Assembly: GCF_030867145.1 (NCBI RefSeq) | Contig: NC_134417.1 | Coordinates: 11,509,577-11,573,576, forward strand | DNA length: 64,000 nucleotides | Origin: Opisthocomus hoazin | Lineage: Eukaryota; Chordata; Aves; Opisthocomiformes; Opisthocomidae | Direction: 5' to 3' | Shown here: positions 8,199-19,260 of the stretch, in pieces | How the letters are laid out: each line of letters opens with the position of its first letter | How positions within the stretch are numbered: position 1 is the first letter of the stretch | Translations under genes and position numbers: made by a program | Notes under the pieces: generated by a model | Seen by the model: only the letters and a program-made list of their open reading frames with translations | Databases searched by the model: none | Told to the model about the DNA's origin: nothing

Positions 8199-11100
8199 AC
8201 GTCAGATCCACAAGAGTATAAAGCTCTAGTGGACACTGGTGCACAGTGTACTTTAATGCCATCAGAGTTCAAAGGGTCAGAGTCCATTTGCATTTCGGGA
8301 GTGACAGGGGGGTCCCAAGAGCTGAGTGTACTGGAGGCTGAAGTGAGCCTCACTGGGCAGGACTGGCAGAAGCACCCCATTGTAACTGGCCCCGAGGCTC
8401 CGTGCATCCTTGGGATAGACTATCTTAGGAGAGGCTATTTCAAGGACCCAAAGGGGTATCGGTGGGCTTTTGGCATAGCTGCTGTGGAGACGGAAGAAAT
8501 TAAACAGCTGTCCATTTTGCCTGGTCTCTCGGAGGATCCTTCCGTTGTGGGGTTGCTGAGGGTTGAAGAACAACAGGTACCCATCGCAACCACAACGGTG
8601 CACCGGCGACAGTATCGTACCAACCGAGACTCCCTTCTCCCCATTCATCAGCTGATCCGCCAGCTGGAGAGTCAAGGAGTGATCAGTAAAACTCGCTCAC
8701 CCTTTAATAGTCCCATATGGCCAGTGAGAAAATCTACTGGAGAGTGGAGACTGACAATAGACTACCGTGGCCTGAATGAAGTCACACCACCGCTGAGTGC
8801 TGCTGTGCCAGACATGCTAGAACTTCAATATCAGCTGGAGTCAAAGGCAGCCAAGTGGTATGCTACAATTGACATCGCTAATGCATTCTTCTCCATCCCT
8901 TTGGCAGCAGAGTGCAGGCCACAGTTTGCTTTCACCTGGAGGGGCATCCAGTACACCTGGAATCGACTGCCCCAGGGGTGGAAACACAGTCCCACCATTT
9001 GCCATGGACTAATCCAGACTGCACTGGAAAAGGGTGAAGCCCCAGAACATCTGCAGTACATCGATGACATCATTATATGGGGCGACACAGCGGAGGAAGT
9101 TTTTGAGAAAGGGGAGAAAATAGTTCAGATCCTTCTGAAAGCCGGTTTCGCCATTAAGCGAAGTAAAGTCAAGGGACCTGCTCAAGAGATCCAGTTTTTG
9201 GGAATAAAATGGCAGGATGGGCGCCGTCAAATCCCAATGGATGTCATCAACAAAATAGCAGCTATGTCTCCACCAACCAGCAAAAAGGAAGCACAGACCT
9301 TCCTGGGTGTTGTGGGTTTTTGGAGGATGCACATCCCAAATTACAGCCAAATTGTGAGTCCTCTGTACCACGTGACCCGGAAGAAGAATGATTTTGAATG
9401 GGGCCCTGAGCAACGACAGGCATTTGAACAGATTAAACGGGAGATAGTTCATGCCGTAGCCCTTGGTCCAGTCCGGTCAGGGCAAGATGTTAAAAACGTG
9501 CTCTACACCGCAGCCGGGGAGAATGGCCCAACCTGGAGTCTCTGGCAGAAAGCACCAGGGGAGACTCGAGGTCGACCCCTGGGGTTCTGGAGCCGGGGAT
9601 ACAAAGGATCCGAGGCCCGCTATACTCCCACTGAAAAAGAGATTCTGGCAGCATATGAAGGCGTTCGAGCTGCTTCAGAAGTGGTCGGCACTGAAGCACA
9701 GCTCCTCCTAGCTCCACGATTGCCGGTCCTGGGCTGGATGTTCAAAGAGAGGGTCCCCTCTACGCATCATGCCACCGATGCTACGTGGAGTAAGTGGGTC
9801 GCTCTGATCACCCAGCGTGCCCGAATGGGAAACCCCAGTCGCCCAGGAATTCTGGAGGTCATCATGGACTGGCCAGAAGGCAAAGATTTTGGAGCATCGC
9901 CAGAGGAGGAGGTGACACGTGCTGAAGAGGCCCCACTGTATAACCAGCTGCCAGAAGATAAGAAACAGTATGCCCTGTTCACGGATGGGTCCTGTCGCAT
10001 TGTGGGGAAGCAGAGGAGGTGGAAGGCTGCTGTATGGAGCCCTACACGACAAGTCGCGGAAACTGCCGAGGGAGAAGGTGAGTCCAGCCAGTTTGCAGAG
10101 GTGAAAGCCATCCAGCTGGCTTTAGACATTGCCAGTCGAGAGAAGTGGCCAGTGCTCTATCTTTACACCGACTCTTGGATGGTGGCCAATGCCTTGTGGG
10201 GGTGGCTGCAGCAATGGAAGAAGAACAACTGGCAGCGCAGAGGCAAACCTATCTGGGCTGCCCCATTGTGGCAAGATATTGCTGCCCGGCTAGAGCAGTT
10301 GGCTGTAAAAGTCCGTCACGTGGACGCCCACGTCCCTAAGAGTCGGGCCACTGAAGAACATCAAAACAACCACCAGGTAGATCAGGCTGCTAAGATTGAA
10401 GTGGCTCAGGTGGATCTGGACTGGCAACATAAGGGTGAACTCTTTATAGCTCGGTGGGCCCATGACACCTCGGGCCACCAAGGAAGAGACGCGACATACA
10501 GATGGGCTCGTGACCGAGGGGTGGACTTGACCATGGACACTATTGCACAGGTTATCCATGAATGTGAGACATGCGCTGCAATCAAGCAAGCTAAGCGGGT
10601 AAAGCCTCAGTGGTATGGAGGACGATGGCTAAAATATAAATATGGGGAGGCTTGGCAGATTGACTACATCACACTGCCACAAACCCGCCAAGGCAAGCGC
10701 TATGTACTCACAATGGTGGAGGCCACCACCGGATGGCTGGAAACCTACCCTGTGCCCCATGCCACCGCCCGGAATACCATCCTGGGCCTGGAAAAACAAG
10801 TCCTGTGGCGACATGGCACCCCCGAAAGAATCGAGTCGGACAACGGGACTCACTTTCGCAACAGCCTCATAGACACCTGGGCCAAAGAACACGGTATTGA
10901 GTGGGTGTATCACATCCCCTACCATGCACCAGCCTCTGGAAAGATCGAACGTTACAATGGGCTGCTAAAAACCACTTTGAGGGCAATGGGGGGTGGGACT
11001 TTCAAAAATTGGGATGCCCATTTAGCAAAGGCCACCTGGTTGGTTAACACCAGAGGGTCCACCAACCGGGCTGGTCCTGCCCAGTCAAAACCTCAGCGCC

Positions 11101-11309
11101 CAGTAGAAGGGGATAAAGTCCCTGTAGTGCACATGCGGAACATGTTAGGGAAGACAGTTTGGGTTAGTCCTGCCTCGGGCACAGGCAAGCCCGTCCGCGG
11201 GATTGCCTTTGCTCAAGGACCTGGGTGTACCTGGTGGGTAATGCGGAAGGATGGGGAAGTCCGATGTGTACCTCATGGGGATTTAATTTTGGGCGAGAAT
11301 AGTCCATAA
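8124..11309 (+). CDS. ERV Pol polyprotein (PR-RT-RNase H-IN), intact
   Basis: Continues the gag frame after the TAG and stays open to TAA at 11307-11309. There is no ATG at its head, so expression by readthrough is likely; I start at the first codon after the stop. Counting residue 1 at 8145: protease with DTGA at 30-33 and ILGIDYL at 88-94; reverse transcriptase with D243 (TIDIANAFF), LPQG at 275-278 and YIDD at 305-308; RNase H with D614, E652, D676 and D746; integrase with zinc-binding H773, H778, C807 and C810, then catalytic D840, D899 and E935 (D,D-35-E spacing), and a C-terminal domain to residue 1054. Every catalytic residue expected for proteolysis, reverse transcription, RNA removal and integration is present. 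No dUTPase domain is seen. YIDD and the overall sequence style fit class III ERV-L. Confidence 0.95.
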   Translation, partial: RGPASSQVEERDNRVYWTVWIRWPGTSDPQEYKALVDTGAQCTLMPSEFKGSESICISGVTGGSQELSVLEAEVSLTGQDWQKHPIVTGPEAPCILGIDYLRRGYFKDPKGYRWAFGIAAVETEEIKQLSILPGLSEDPSVVGLLRVEEQQVPIATTTVHRRQYRTNRDSLLPIHQLIRQLESQGVISKTRSPFNSPIWPVRKSTGEWRLTIDYRGLNEVTPPLSAAVPDMLELQYQLESKAAKWYATIDIANAFFSIPLAAECRPQFAFTWRGIQYTWNRLPQGWKHSPTICHGLIQTALEKGEAPEHLQYIDDIIIWGDTAEEVFEKGEKIVQILLKAGFAIKRSKVKGPAQEIQFLGIKWQDGRRQIPMDVINKIAAMSPPTSKKEAQTFLGVVGFWRMHIPNYSQIVSPLYHVTRKKNDFEWGPEQRQAFEQIKREIVHAVALGPVRSGQDVKNVLYTAAGENGPTWSLWQKAPGETRGRPLGFWSRGYKGSEARYTPTEKEILAAYEGVRAASEVVGTEAQLLLAPRLPVLGWMFKERVPSTHHATDATWSKWVALITQRARMGNPSRPGILEVIMDWPEGKDFGASPEEEVTRAEEAPLYNQLPEDKKQYALFTDGSCRIVGKQRRWKAAVWSPTRQVAETAEGEGESSQFAEVKAIQLALDIASREKWPVLYLYTDSWMVANALWGWLQQWKKNNWQRRGKPIWAAPLWQDIAARLEQLAVKVRHVDAHVPKSRATEEHQNNHQVDQAAKIEVAQVDLDWQHKGELFIARWAHDTSGHQGRDATYRWARDRGVDLTMDTIAQVIHECETCAAIKQAKRVKPQWYGGRWLKYKYGEAWQIDYITLPQTRQGKRYVLTMVEATTGWLETYPVPHATARNTILGLEKQVLWRHGTPERIESDNGTHFRNSLIDTWAKEHGIEWVYHIPYHAPASGKIERYNGLLKTTLRAMGGGTFKNWDAHLAKATWLVNTRGSTNRAGPAQSKPQRPVEGDKVPVVHMRNMLGKTVWVSPASGTGKPVRGIAFAQGPGCTWWVMRKDGEVRCVPHGDLILGENSP

Positions 11310-11314
11310 ATAAA
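11309..11314 (+). terminator. AATAAA poly(A) signal at the pol stop
   Basis: AATAAA overlaps the last base of the pol TAA. It is the only canonical poly(A) hexamer I see near the 3' end of the provirus, since neither LTR holds one. Use in vivo is unknown; it could cause early polyadenylation upstream of the 3' LTR. Confidence 0.3.
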
Positions 11315-11802
11315 TTGTATAAAGTTAGTTGTTAAATAACCCTGTCACTGTCTGTTATCACTGTTATAATTGTTATATTTTGTACCAGTAGTAGCATAGT
11401 AAGAATTGTCCAGATTAAAGAAGGATGGACTTTTTCGATGAAAACCTAGCAGAGCACAGCGATGATGGAACTGGACCTGGTTTTCAACAACTGGCATCCA
11501 GCAACTTCATCAAGATCAACATCTCCTGCAGACTGTGGGCACGGGCTGCACCAGATACATCAGCCGTGAGCTCCGGATGCAGCAAGTGACCGCCCATCAC
11601 CACACATCACCTCTCCCGCCATGGAAGACCATAACGACAGATGGAGCCTGAAGTCATGGATTAAATGAACTCAATGGACACTTTAGAGTGATGATCCATA
11701 GACTAAAGGAATGATATCTGGAGACAGGAGAAGTGGTGGTGATCAACTGGACAATGGGGGACCTGGGCATGACGTAGATGGTATGGAATAAGGGGTGGAT
11801 AA
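11310..11802 (+). other. ERV non-coding tail, no env
   Basis: About 490 bp between pol and the 3' LTR with no open frame of useful length on the plus strand and no trace of a signal peptide, furin site or transmembrane env part. Class III elements commonly lack env, so the element would spread within cells. It ends in the purine-rich stretch before the LTR. Confidence 0.8.
11784..11802 (+). other. Polypurine-like tract for plus-strand priming
   Basis: The stretch GGAATAAGGGGTGGATAA lies immediately before the 3' LTR. It is purine-rich but broken by three T residues, so it is a weak PPT by sequence. Position is the main support. Confidence 0.6.
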
Positions 11803-12216
11803 TGTCCTGGGTTTGGCCAGAACAGGGTTAATTTTCACCGGAATCCAGGAAGGGGCACAGCCGGGGGGTGGGGGCTGACCCCACCTGGCCAAACAGAGCC
11901 CGGTATTCCATACCATGTGACGTCACGCTGGGTTCCGGTGGGGGGGGAGCGGCGCGGCGGGAACGCGCTCGCGGCTTGGGCGGGCGCAGCGCCGGTCCGG
12001 TTTCGGGAGAGCGGCTGTTGTACGGTTCGTGGTTGTGTTTTCTCCTTATCTGTATCGTTGTTGTTCCTGTTTTCCCTCTGTTTGCTGTTCTGTTAAACTG
12101 CCCTTATCCCGACCCACCAGTTTCTGCCTCTTTCTTTCCATTCTCCTCCGCACGCCGGCGGGGGGAGGGGCGGCCGCGTGGCGCTTTTGTTGCCGGCGGC
12201 AGCCGAAACCAAAACA
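11803..12216 (+). repeat. 3' LTR (414 bp)
   Basis: Same length and, base for base by eye, the same sequence as the 5' LTR, including the G-runs that mutate most easily. The two LTRs of a provirus are identical at integration and then diverge independently, so no difference in 414 bp points to a recent insertion or to gene conversion. The open frame of about 120 codons inside both LTRs is a by-product of GC content. Confidence 0.97.
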
Positions 12217-12221
12217 AGCAT
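12217..12221. repeat. Target-site duplication AGCAT (right copy)
   Basis: Matches 5575-5579 exactly and directly follows the CA end of the 3' LTR. Confidence 0.9.
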
Positions 12222-15200
12222 CTTGTTCCCAGTTTGTTTGATCCCTGAACTTTTAACCGGTGCAAAGTATCACCAAATAACCTGCTCAATTATTGCTACA
12301 CAGTTATTGTTAAGAAGAAAGATAATTCACAGCATTTAAAGATTTCACCTCTTCTTTCTTTCAGCAACATCTTTTGGTTACTGAAGAATTCTGGATATTT
12401 GGAAGGACATGTTACATTGATCCTGGGTTAAAAAGGAAAAAAAGGAACATAAGCAAAACTTAAATATTTTAATTTGGCATAGAGATTGCACAGTAGTACA
12501 GCTTTCTTAAGATGCCCTAAAAACTTGTGATTCTTCTTCATTTTGGCATCTCTAGACTACCAAACAGAAATAATGTGTATTTTTTTCATTTTCCCACTGC
12601 CTTTCTGAAGAGAATCCTTAGTATCTTTGGTGGATTTACCAGAAAACAACATCCTCAAAGAATCTCCAAGCAATTATGAACATTCTCAGCAATTCCCCTG
12701 CCTCCTCTCATGATAGCTGCAAAGTCTTACCCAAATAGGAAAGAATGAACTAGCTTGCTATCTTCAAGTTCACCAAAGACTGAGGATAGATCATGGGAAT
12801 GGAATTCAAAACTGAAAAAAAAAGGAACATTTTTATCATTGCTGGCATGGAGATTTCCATTTGGACAGTAGCTACTTGCCTTTTCTCTTCCCTCTCCAAG
12901 AGCTGATGCATTATAGCAGCTACTGATATGGGAGGGACCAGGACATCCTGTCCAGTTTTCTTAGATCCTTCAGAGACACCATGTCCAAAAAACTGTCATG
13001 TGTATCCTGTGAGAGATGTGAAAGTTCCCTGGAGTGTCTTAAAAGGACGGTCCTCAGCAGGTGAGGATGCTGAAGGAGTTAACAGCCCTGCCTCAGGATC
13101 ACATGGCTATTTCATCAGTGCCTTGTCAAGATTCACATTAGAGGTTCCCCTCTGTTCAGCAAAACTGAATATTGCTATTGCACACGTGAGGAGTTGGGGC
13201 CAGGTTCTTTCTGCCGCAGGAAAGGGGAGTGCACCAAGAATGAAGGGGGAAAGTGAGTGGGAAAAGGACACTGAGCTGGAGAAGAGACCTAGAGAGCTGG
13301 CAAAGGACATTGGATGGGCAGGACTATGTGTAGTGGCTTCTGCTTCTGAACTGAACTGCTGCCACCCACATACTTTTAAGTCCTTCAGGGGCAGCAGCAG
13401 CAGCAAACCTGGGTTTCCAGGTTGTAGATGAAGAAGCCAAAGGAAAAGTGGATGTTCTGTGACTGCTTATAGTTCTTTCCCTCCTTCAGAAAGCCACAGC
13501 ACAAGAGAAATGGCAGTCGCTCACAACACAGAGGAAGATGTGATAAAGCAGTCCTCTGCTGGCGTTATTTAATTTCAGCCTTGTACATTAGCAATCCAAG
13601 TTGCATATGGAGAAGGTAAAATAAACTCTCTTATAAAAAAAAATCCGATTAGTCAAAAGTGCTATTGTAACACTAACATGTTTTGCATGTGCTGATATCT
13701 CGCTTTTCTCGTTTAAAATGTGTGAGCAGAAGGGTGCGGTTGCAGCTGATCAAACATCAAAAGTATCGTGCTAGGAGAAAGAACGCAGGGGCCCTCCGAC
13801 GTGACTCACAGTTTTTCTGCAGTCACTTCCCCCTCTCCGTCCAACCTGTGCATGTAAGAAATTTCAGAGCATTCAGCGAGAACTCTGTGGCTTAGTCATG
13901 GGTTGCACCTGTTGCGAATATATCAAACTAACTGCAAATTCCAGTAAGGCCAAATTAGCACTCAACTAGTTAATATAAGTTATTGATTTCAGTGGTACTG
14001 GGGTTTCGTCCTTCAGTCTGTGGCATTCAAATCACAGTATCAATCTGTGTGCAGAAGCTTTCTAAATTTTCGCTCTTGAAATATTTTACTCCAGTGGGTA
14101 CAAAGTAAATGTTTTGCGTATGTCTTGTTTAAACCAATAAATTTGTTTTTACTGCAGATTAAATATAGTTTTTTAAATACAGTGCTAGCTTTGTTCTGTA
14201 ATTTGCTTTATGCTTTTCCTGACAGACTCTTAGGTCAAAAGAATCTCCGGATCTGTAAACATTTTGAAAATATTATATAAAGCAGTGTTTGTGCTTGTAA
14301 ACTTTGAATTCTTCTGAGATGGGTTTGAACTGTGTGATTTTGTTTTCTGTTTCTCTTTTTATTCTCCATGGCACCGCTGCCAAAGTATTGCATTTTTTTG
14401 ATAAACATTTCATGAAATGTCATAACTTTTAAGAAATCCTAACATGAAAATGTTAATAACTCGCTGTGTATAAAATCCCAATGTAATATTTTTTCAGAAA
14501 AGGTATTTTTTAAACACAAGAACTGCAATAATACACTGATTCATGAGAACGGAGCAAGTAAACAATGATTAGGGATAGGAGGAGACACATATGCTGTCCT
14601 CCACTGGAGCAAAAGCTATAAATATTTTAGCCAAGTTACAACAGCTAACTTCTTCGGTTCACAGCTAAATTGCATTGTGCGATTAGAGGGTCAAATCTCG
14701 CTAGGCCTTCTGCATCGGTACTTGAACCAGATAATCTCGGGCTGCGGGAAGCTGCCAGGGTGTTCTCACCGTTCCTGGTACGCTGCTGTCACACTCCCTG
14801 AAGCTGCACGGGCCGTTTTGAAGGGCCAGAGTATGACTGGTCTGCATCAGGCCAGCAAAACCCAGGGTTCCTGAAACAGAGATCTCTGTGAGAGTTCAGT
14901 CAGAACTATTTGTACGAAAGCTGACGTTACATGTCCAAGATAGAGTCATTCCATCCTGCTCACTGGCTGTTCTGATGTCACTTGCTTGTTTTGTTTTTCA
15001 TTTTTGTCTATGTAGCACTCATATTTTCAACAGACAGAGTTTTCCCTAGACAGAGATAGGGAAAAGGAATGTAATCCTTAGACCATCATTTTTCAATCTT
15101 TTCTAAACTGCCTCAAGATCTTTAGAAAATTTAAATAAATACAAACCTGAGTGCAGAAAATAAATCTATTTTATGCTTCTTTTATTTGTTAGCATTTTGT

Positions 15201-18200
15201 AAACCTCAAAATCAAATTCAAACATTTATATTAAGGCCTGGGTTATGTTTCCTTGTTAAGTTTTCATTCCTGAGCAGTAAGCAGAAGGCTTCCTTTGAAA
15301 TTGATACCAGCATAAGCTAAACAATTGCGCTTGGTTTAGTTAGTGCCTTGTACTTAGTTTGTCCGTATCTCAGTATATAAAGAAATATTTGCAACTTTTC
15401 AGAGTCAATTAAACTCTCAGTGCTACATTATCATTATGCCAATCTACATATGAACCCCTCTCAGAACATTTCTTCTTACCCTTTCCACGGTACATTTCTC
15501 CAGTGAGCGCTAAGTGAAGTCAACGTTTCAACCTTTGATTATATGCCGTCCGTGGTAGTCCCACAGGCACCAGGCATCCTGGGCCAGCTTTCCAAAAGAC
15601 ATTACGTGCATCAGAAACTTGCTCTTCCTCAGTAGTCTCTAAAGCTAGACTGAGCGGCTCATGCTTTTGTGAGCTGGAGCAGCTCCCGCGTGCTGTGTGG
15701 GACACACAGATCACTATCGCCTGCTTTCCTACCATACGACAAACTGCAAACCAACGGGATCACGAGTGTGTAGGACCAAAAGGGATAGATAATTTGTATG
15801 GATATCATGGTCTGGATCCTGAGGGGTTTTATGTGGAAAGAAAACATCCACAAGTTCTGAGCAGTTGCTGTCAAATTGTCTTTGGGGAGGTAAGACTTCT
15901 CTGAACTGCTGAGATAGAGGGTGACCTGTTGGGTGGAAGACCTGCGTTCATAATTCCTAAGCAAGCAGTGAAAACCATGCCGTACTTGTAAGAACGGTTC
16001 CCATTCAGCACTGAATGGAAAGTACAATATAGGTCATCTTGTTTCACTGTCAAATTAGTAACTGTTTTTCAATATTACCACTTCTGTCACTTTTGCTATT
16101 TATTTGATATTTTTTACAATTATGTAACATCCATGTCTGAAGAAATCAACATCGTGTTGACGTTAAATAGAAGTAAAAAAAAAATTATTTGAGCTGTGGT
16201 TGACCATTCATACGAAATTATATTATCTGTGTTCATTATGCAGTCCTAATGATTGCAGAGAGTAACCTAGCAACAATGAAATTTTAGATCAGGGCTTAAA
16301 TGTTTTAGAAATTACTTCGCATTTGTTAATATAATGGACTTAATTCTTCCTTTTTTAAAAAAAAAAACAACCTGGCATTATTGCTTTAAATGATGTAGAA
16401 TGAAATTGTTTTCAGAATCTGCCTAGCAACAAAAGATGCTCTCTCTCCCTCTAGCGGAGGATAATAAAATAGTTTTCTTTCCGGTTTTGCATGTGTAAAC
16501 CATCAAATAATACTACCAGAGCTTGGAAGCTTTTCTGAATAAGAATGTGTCATGATTTGTGTTTAATGTTATAACATAAATGTTATATGACTAGCAGTGT
16601 AATATAACAGAGATATTTTCATATTAATATTTTTTTCTGCAAGTGCACTGTCTTTAAAGTGATCCCTAATTATATGAAATGTGAAATTTTTATGTGCACA
16701 AATCTGTACCAGTTTCTAGACACATTTTGAAATAACAGTAAAGGCCCAGAAGTTAAGATTAAAAATAACTCCTAATCTCAAAAGTAACATACAGCATGCT
16801 TAATGTCGACTATGGGAGCAGCTTGCATGTTGGCATTTACCAGGTTGATCCTCAGTTTAAGAAGCATGTGCCTAAATGACAAACTTTCTTTTTAATCCAA
16901 ATGTTTTCAGCATTTGTGGTGTTCACCTTAAGAGAGGAAGGAGACTGGCACAATACTTGAATGCAATGTGTATCCATCTTTTTTTAAAAAACAGATGTTA
17001 CAATCTACTGTTCTGTTTCAGTCTATTAATAAATACATTTTTAAAGAACAGCATAAAAATCTTCCAAGCACTTAGTATTCGTTGTAAGCGGAAGCTGCTT
17101 ATGTAAGTAATGATTTAGAGGATGAAGTCCATAATTACGGTAATAGCAAATACTTCTCATGTATTACTGATTAAACAAGATGTGCCTATAATTACTCCAC
17201 TTCTAGTGTCCAAAATATAAAACTATTGTTTCTTGGCGAGATGCCTGTTACTTTTTCCAGTGGAAAGTTTGTTTTCTTACTCTGCTGCAGAACTGCTTCT
17301 TAACATATTTTTCTATTTTGTATTTTTATTTTCTCACTTTCTCTGTTAGTATTTTTCTTTCCCTTCCTTGTTGCCAAGCAAAACTTCACACAGGTAGGTG
17401 GAGAAGCTGTCAGCCCAAGGGAACCTGAAAGGTGATATGCATGTTGGTAACTTCACAGTGTGCAGATTTTAGAGAGAGGGGCTTTCTCCGCCTGCCAGTC
17501 AACTGCCTTGCACTGAGTTTGTCACTGTGAGCATTTTAGTTCAAATTAGTTTGAGTTTGTGTATTTGTTGTTCTTACAAAGTCACTAAAGGGTAACAAAG
17601 CTGCTTAAGAAGTGTTGGGTGACAGTTCTGGGTTGCCACTGCCTCACTCAAGTACCAGTGGATCTCTTAGCAAGGAGGGAAAGCTTTTATTTTCTTGTAC
17701 GGGGGAGTGACTCCAAGGACTGCGGTGCAATGAGTCACCCGAGTTGTAATAGCTGTAAGTAGCACAGAAGCACAAAGAGTGGGGTGAAACATTGTGCTAA
17801 GAGGTGATACAGAAGAGACGGTGGAATGCTCTTCAGAAATGCCAGCATGGCCTCCTGACTGTATCTATACTTGAAAATCTGCCCCAGCATGAAGAAGAGA
17901 GGTGCCAGAGGGACAGAGGGATGTGAGAGACAGTGCTTGTGTCTCTGCACTTCCACCCCGACAGAGAGAGGCTGGCATAAACGCATCCCAGGCTCTGGAA
18001 TCTGACAAACTATTTACAGCTCGGTTAGTTTGTGCGGTGTTTTAGGGAGGGTGACAGAGAACAAAAAGCAGAGGAGCAAAGTGTGAAAGGGACATTTGTC
18101 CACCGACTGTTTATCTTGTCAAATGGGGAGAGGGAAGTAACAGATTGCTGGCCAGGGTAACGCAGTCATGTCCTCACGCACACCAGCCTGTGTCTGTTGT

Positions 18201-18849
18201 TTCCCAAATGCTCTGTTCCTTTCCCTTAGGTGTAGTAAGACTGTAATAACGATTATTACTTGTGAGAGAGCAAGCATCAGCTCCTGGGGCATTCAAAGCT
18301 CGTTGTTAACTTGTCTCTGGTTTCAAAATGGAGTCTCGAGCTCTGGTGGTGGCTCATGTTCACAGGACATGGCAGATGCCTGGAGATGCCCCTCCTGCTG
18401 CTGCGAGGGCCACCTGTGACGTGGCACCAAACACACACAATGAAAAGGAGAAAAAAGGAAAAACTGTTAAATGTTCTCTGATTTAAATCAGTTGATCATC
18501 TGTGGAGCTGTGCTAACAGGGAACGCAAATACGCTTTTAATATTCTGAAAAGTTTTTTCACCCAGTTAATGTGTTCTTAACTTTGAGATTATGATTATTT
18601 CACCCTCCTAGTATTTCCAGGTGCTCTGTCTGCTTTTTTAAGGCTAAATATCGCAGACCCACTTCTCAAGGTTTTCTTTAAAAAGGCAACGTACTGTATT
18701 CAGGTCATTTCATTCCTGACCTGACAGTGGCCCGAGTTTGTATTTTTTAATTTTTTTCTTAACAGCAATGTAATGAAGCTACAATTAAGGAGGCTTCCTG
18801 GAACGAACAGTCACCACCACATTTTACTGTCCCTGAAAACAGTCACGTT
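12222..18849. other. No gene seen; AT-rich host DNA
   Basis: About 6.6 kb without recognised repeats or coding features. A frame of 167 codons at 12928-13431 has no recognisable motif and is mirrored by another on the opposite strand. Poly(A)/poly(T) runs occur near 16175 and 16359. Possible regulatory content is limited to the CTCF-like motif listed at 16447. Confidence 0.5.
16447..16457. promoter_or_regulatory. Weak CTCF-like motif
   Basis: CCCTCTAGCGG resembles the reverse complement of the CTCF core (compare GCCCTCTAGTGG), but it lacks the flanking match of the 19014 site. Single short motif, so chance is possible. Confidence 0.22.
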
Positions 18850-19013
18850 TCTGCGCCTCCAGCTGCTCCCTCCCCCCCGGTACCCGGGTGGACGCCCTGC
18901 TCCCCGGGCCGCCGGAGCCCGCGCTCTCCCGCCGCCGCCGCCGCGCCCAGCGAGGCCCTCCCAGCCACCGCCGCGGGCCGCTCTGAGCGGCCTCCTCACG
19001 GAGGACGCCCGCC

Positions 19014-19033
19014 TGCCACGCCAGGGGGCGCTG
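19014..19033 (+). promoter_or_regulatory. Strong CTCF-binding motif
   Basis: TGCCACGCCAGGGGGCGCTG closely fits the vertebrate CTCF core (CCASYAGGGGGCGCT type). It lies within the CpG island, suggesting an insulator or chromatin-loop anchor at this promoter. Confidence 0.6.
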
Positions 19034-19155
19034 TTGGCGCAGCCGCCCGGCCCGGCCCGGCCCGGCCGCAAGGCGCGCAGGCGGGAGGCGGCGGCGGCGG
19101 CGGCGCCCGCTCTGCGCGGTGGGAGCCGGACTGTGGGGCTCCGGTGGCCTCGCTG

Positions 19156-19209
19156 CGTCACGGGTAGCAACAGGAGCTCAGCAGGGCACGTCACATCTGC
19201 GTGTGACGT
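19156..19209. promoter_or_regulatory. Cluster of three CRE half-sites
   Basis: CGTCA at 19156, ACGTCA at 19188 and TGACGT at 19204 lie within 54 bp at the right end of the CpG island. CREB/ATF binding is a plausible inference. Confidence 0.4.
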
Positions 19210-19260
19210 ACCAGGCTCTTCGGTCGGGCGCGAGGCGGGAGTGACACCAGTCAAACCGGT

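Larger units (their letters stand above)
5580..12216 (+). mobile_element. Full-length env-less endogenous retrovirus, class III (ERV-L-like)
   Basis: A 6637-bp provirus in plus orientation: 5' LTR, tRNA-Lys primer binding site, leader, gag, in-frame TAG, pol (PR-RT-RH-IN), about 490 bp of non-coding tail, a polypurine-like tract, then 3' LTR, all flanked by the AGCAT duplication. The LTRs are 414 bp each and identical by eye, and both ORFs are unbroken, so integration was recent. Class III is inferred from the YIDD reverse-transcriptase motif in an ERV-L-like sequence context, the lack of env and the 5-bp duplication. The Lys primer differs from the Leu primer that named ERV-L. CpG sites in the LTRs have not decayed, again fitting youth. 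It lies in AT-rich host DNA just downstream of an old CR1. Confidence 0.96.
18850..19260. promoter_or_regulatory. Small CpG island, probable promoter
   Basis: About 400 bp of GC- and CpG-dense sequence inside AT-rich DNA. It contains a (CCGGC)n run near 19045, a (GGC)n run near 19088, a strong CTCF motif and three CRE half-sites at its right end. The mirrored open frames (18773-19267 plus, 18811-19293 minus) are low-complexity Pro/Arg/Ala and are not called genes. It could drive the plus-strand exon-like segments found from 22.3 kb on; that link is inference. Confidence 0.6.

Noticed and set aside
11310..11802. Possible env or accessory gene
   Set aside because: No open frame of meaningful length, no signal peptide, cleavage site or transmembrane segment.
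12928..13431. Plus-strand open frame of 167 codons
   Set aside because: No recognisable domain, mirrored by a minus-strand frame, no splice or promoter context.
15695..15904. Open frame followed by GAG|GTAAGA, possible exon
   Set aside because: No convincing acceptor upstream and the peptide is unrecognised; a longer minus-strand frame covers the same bases.
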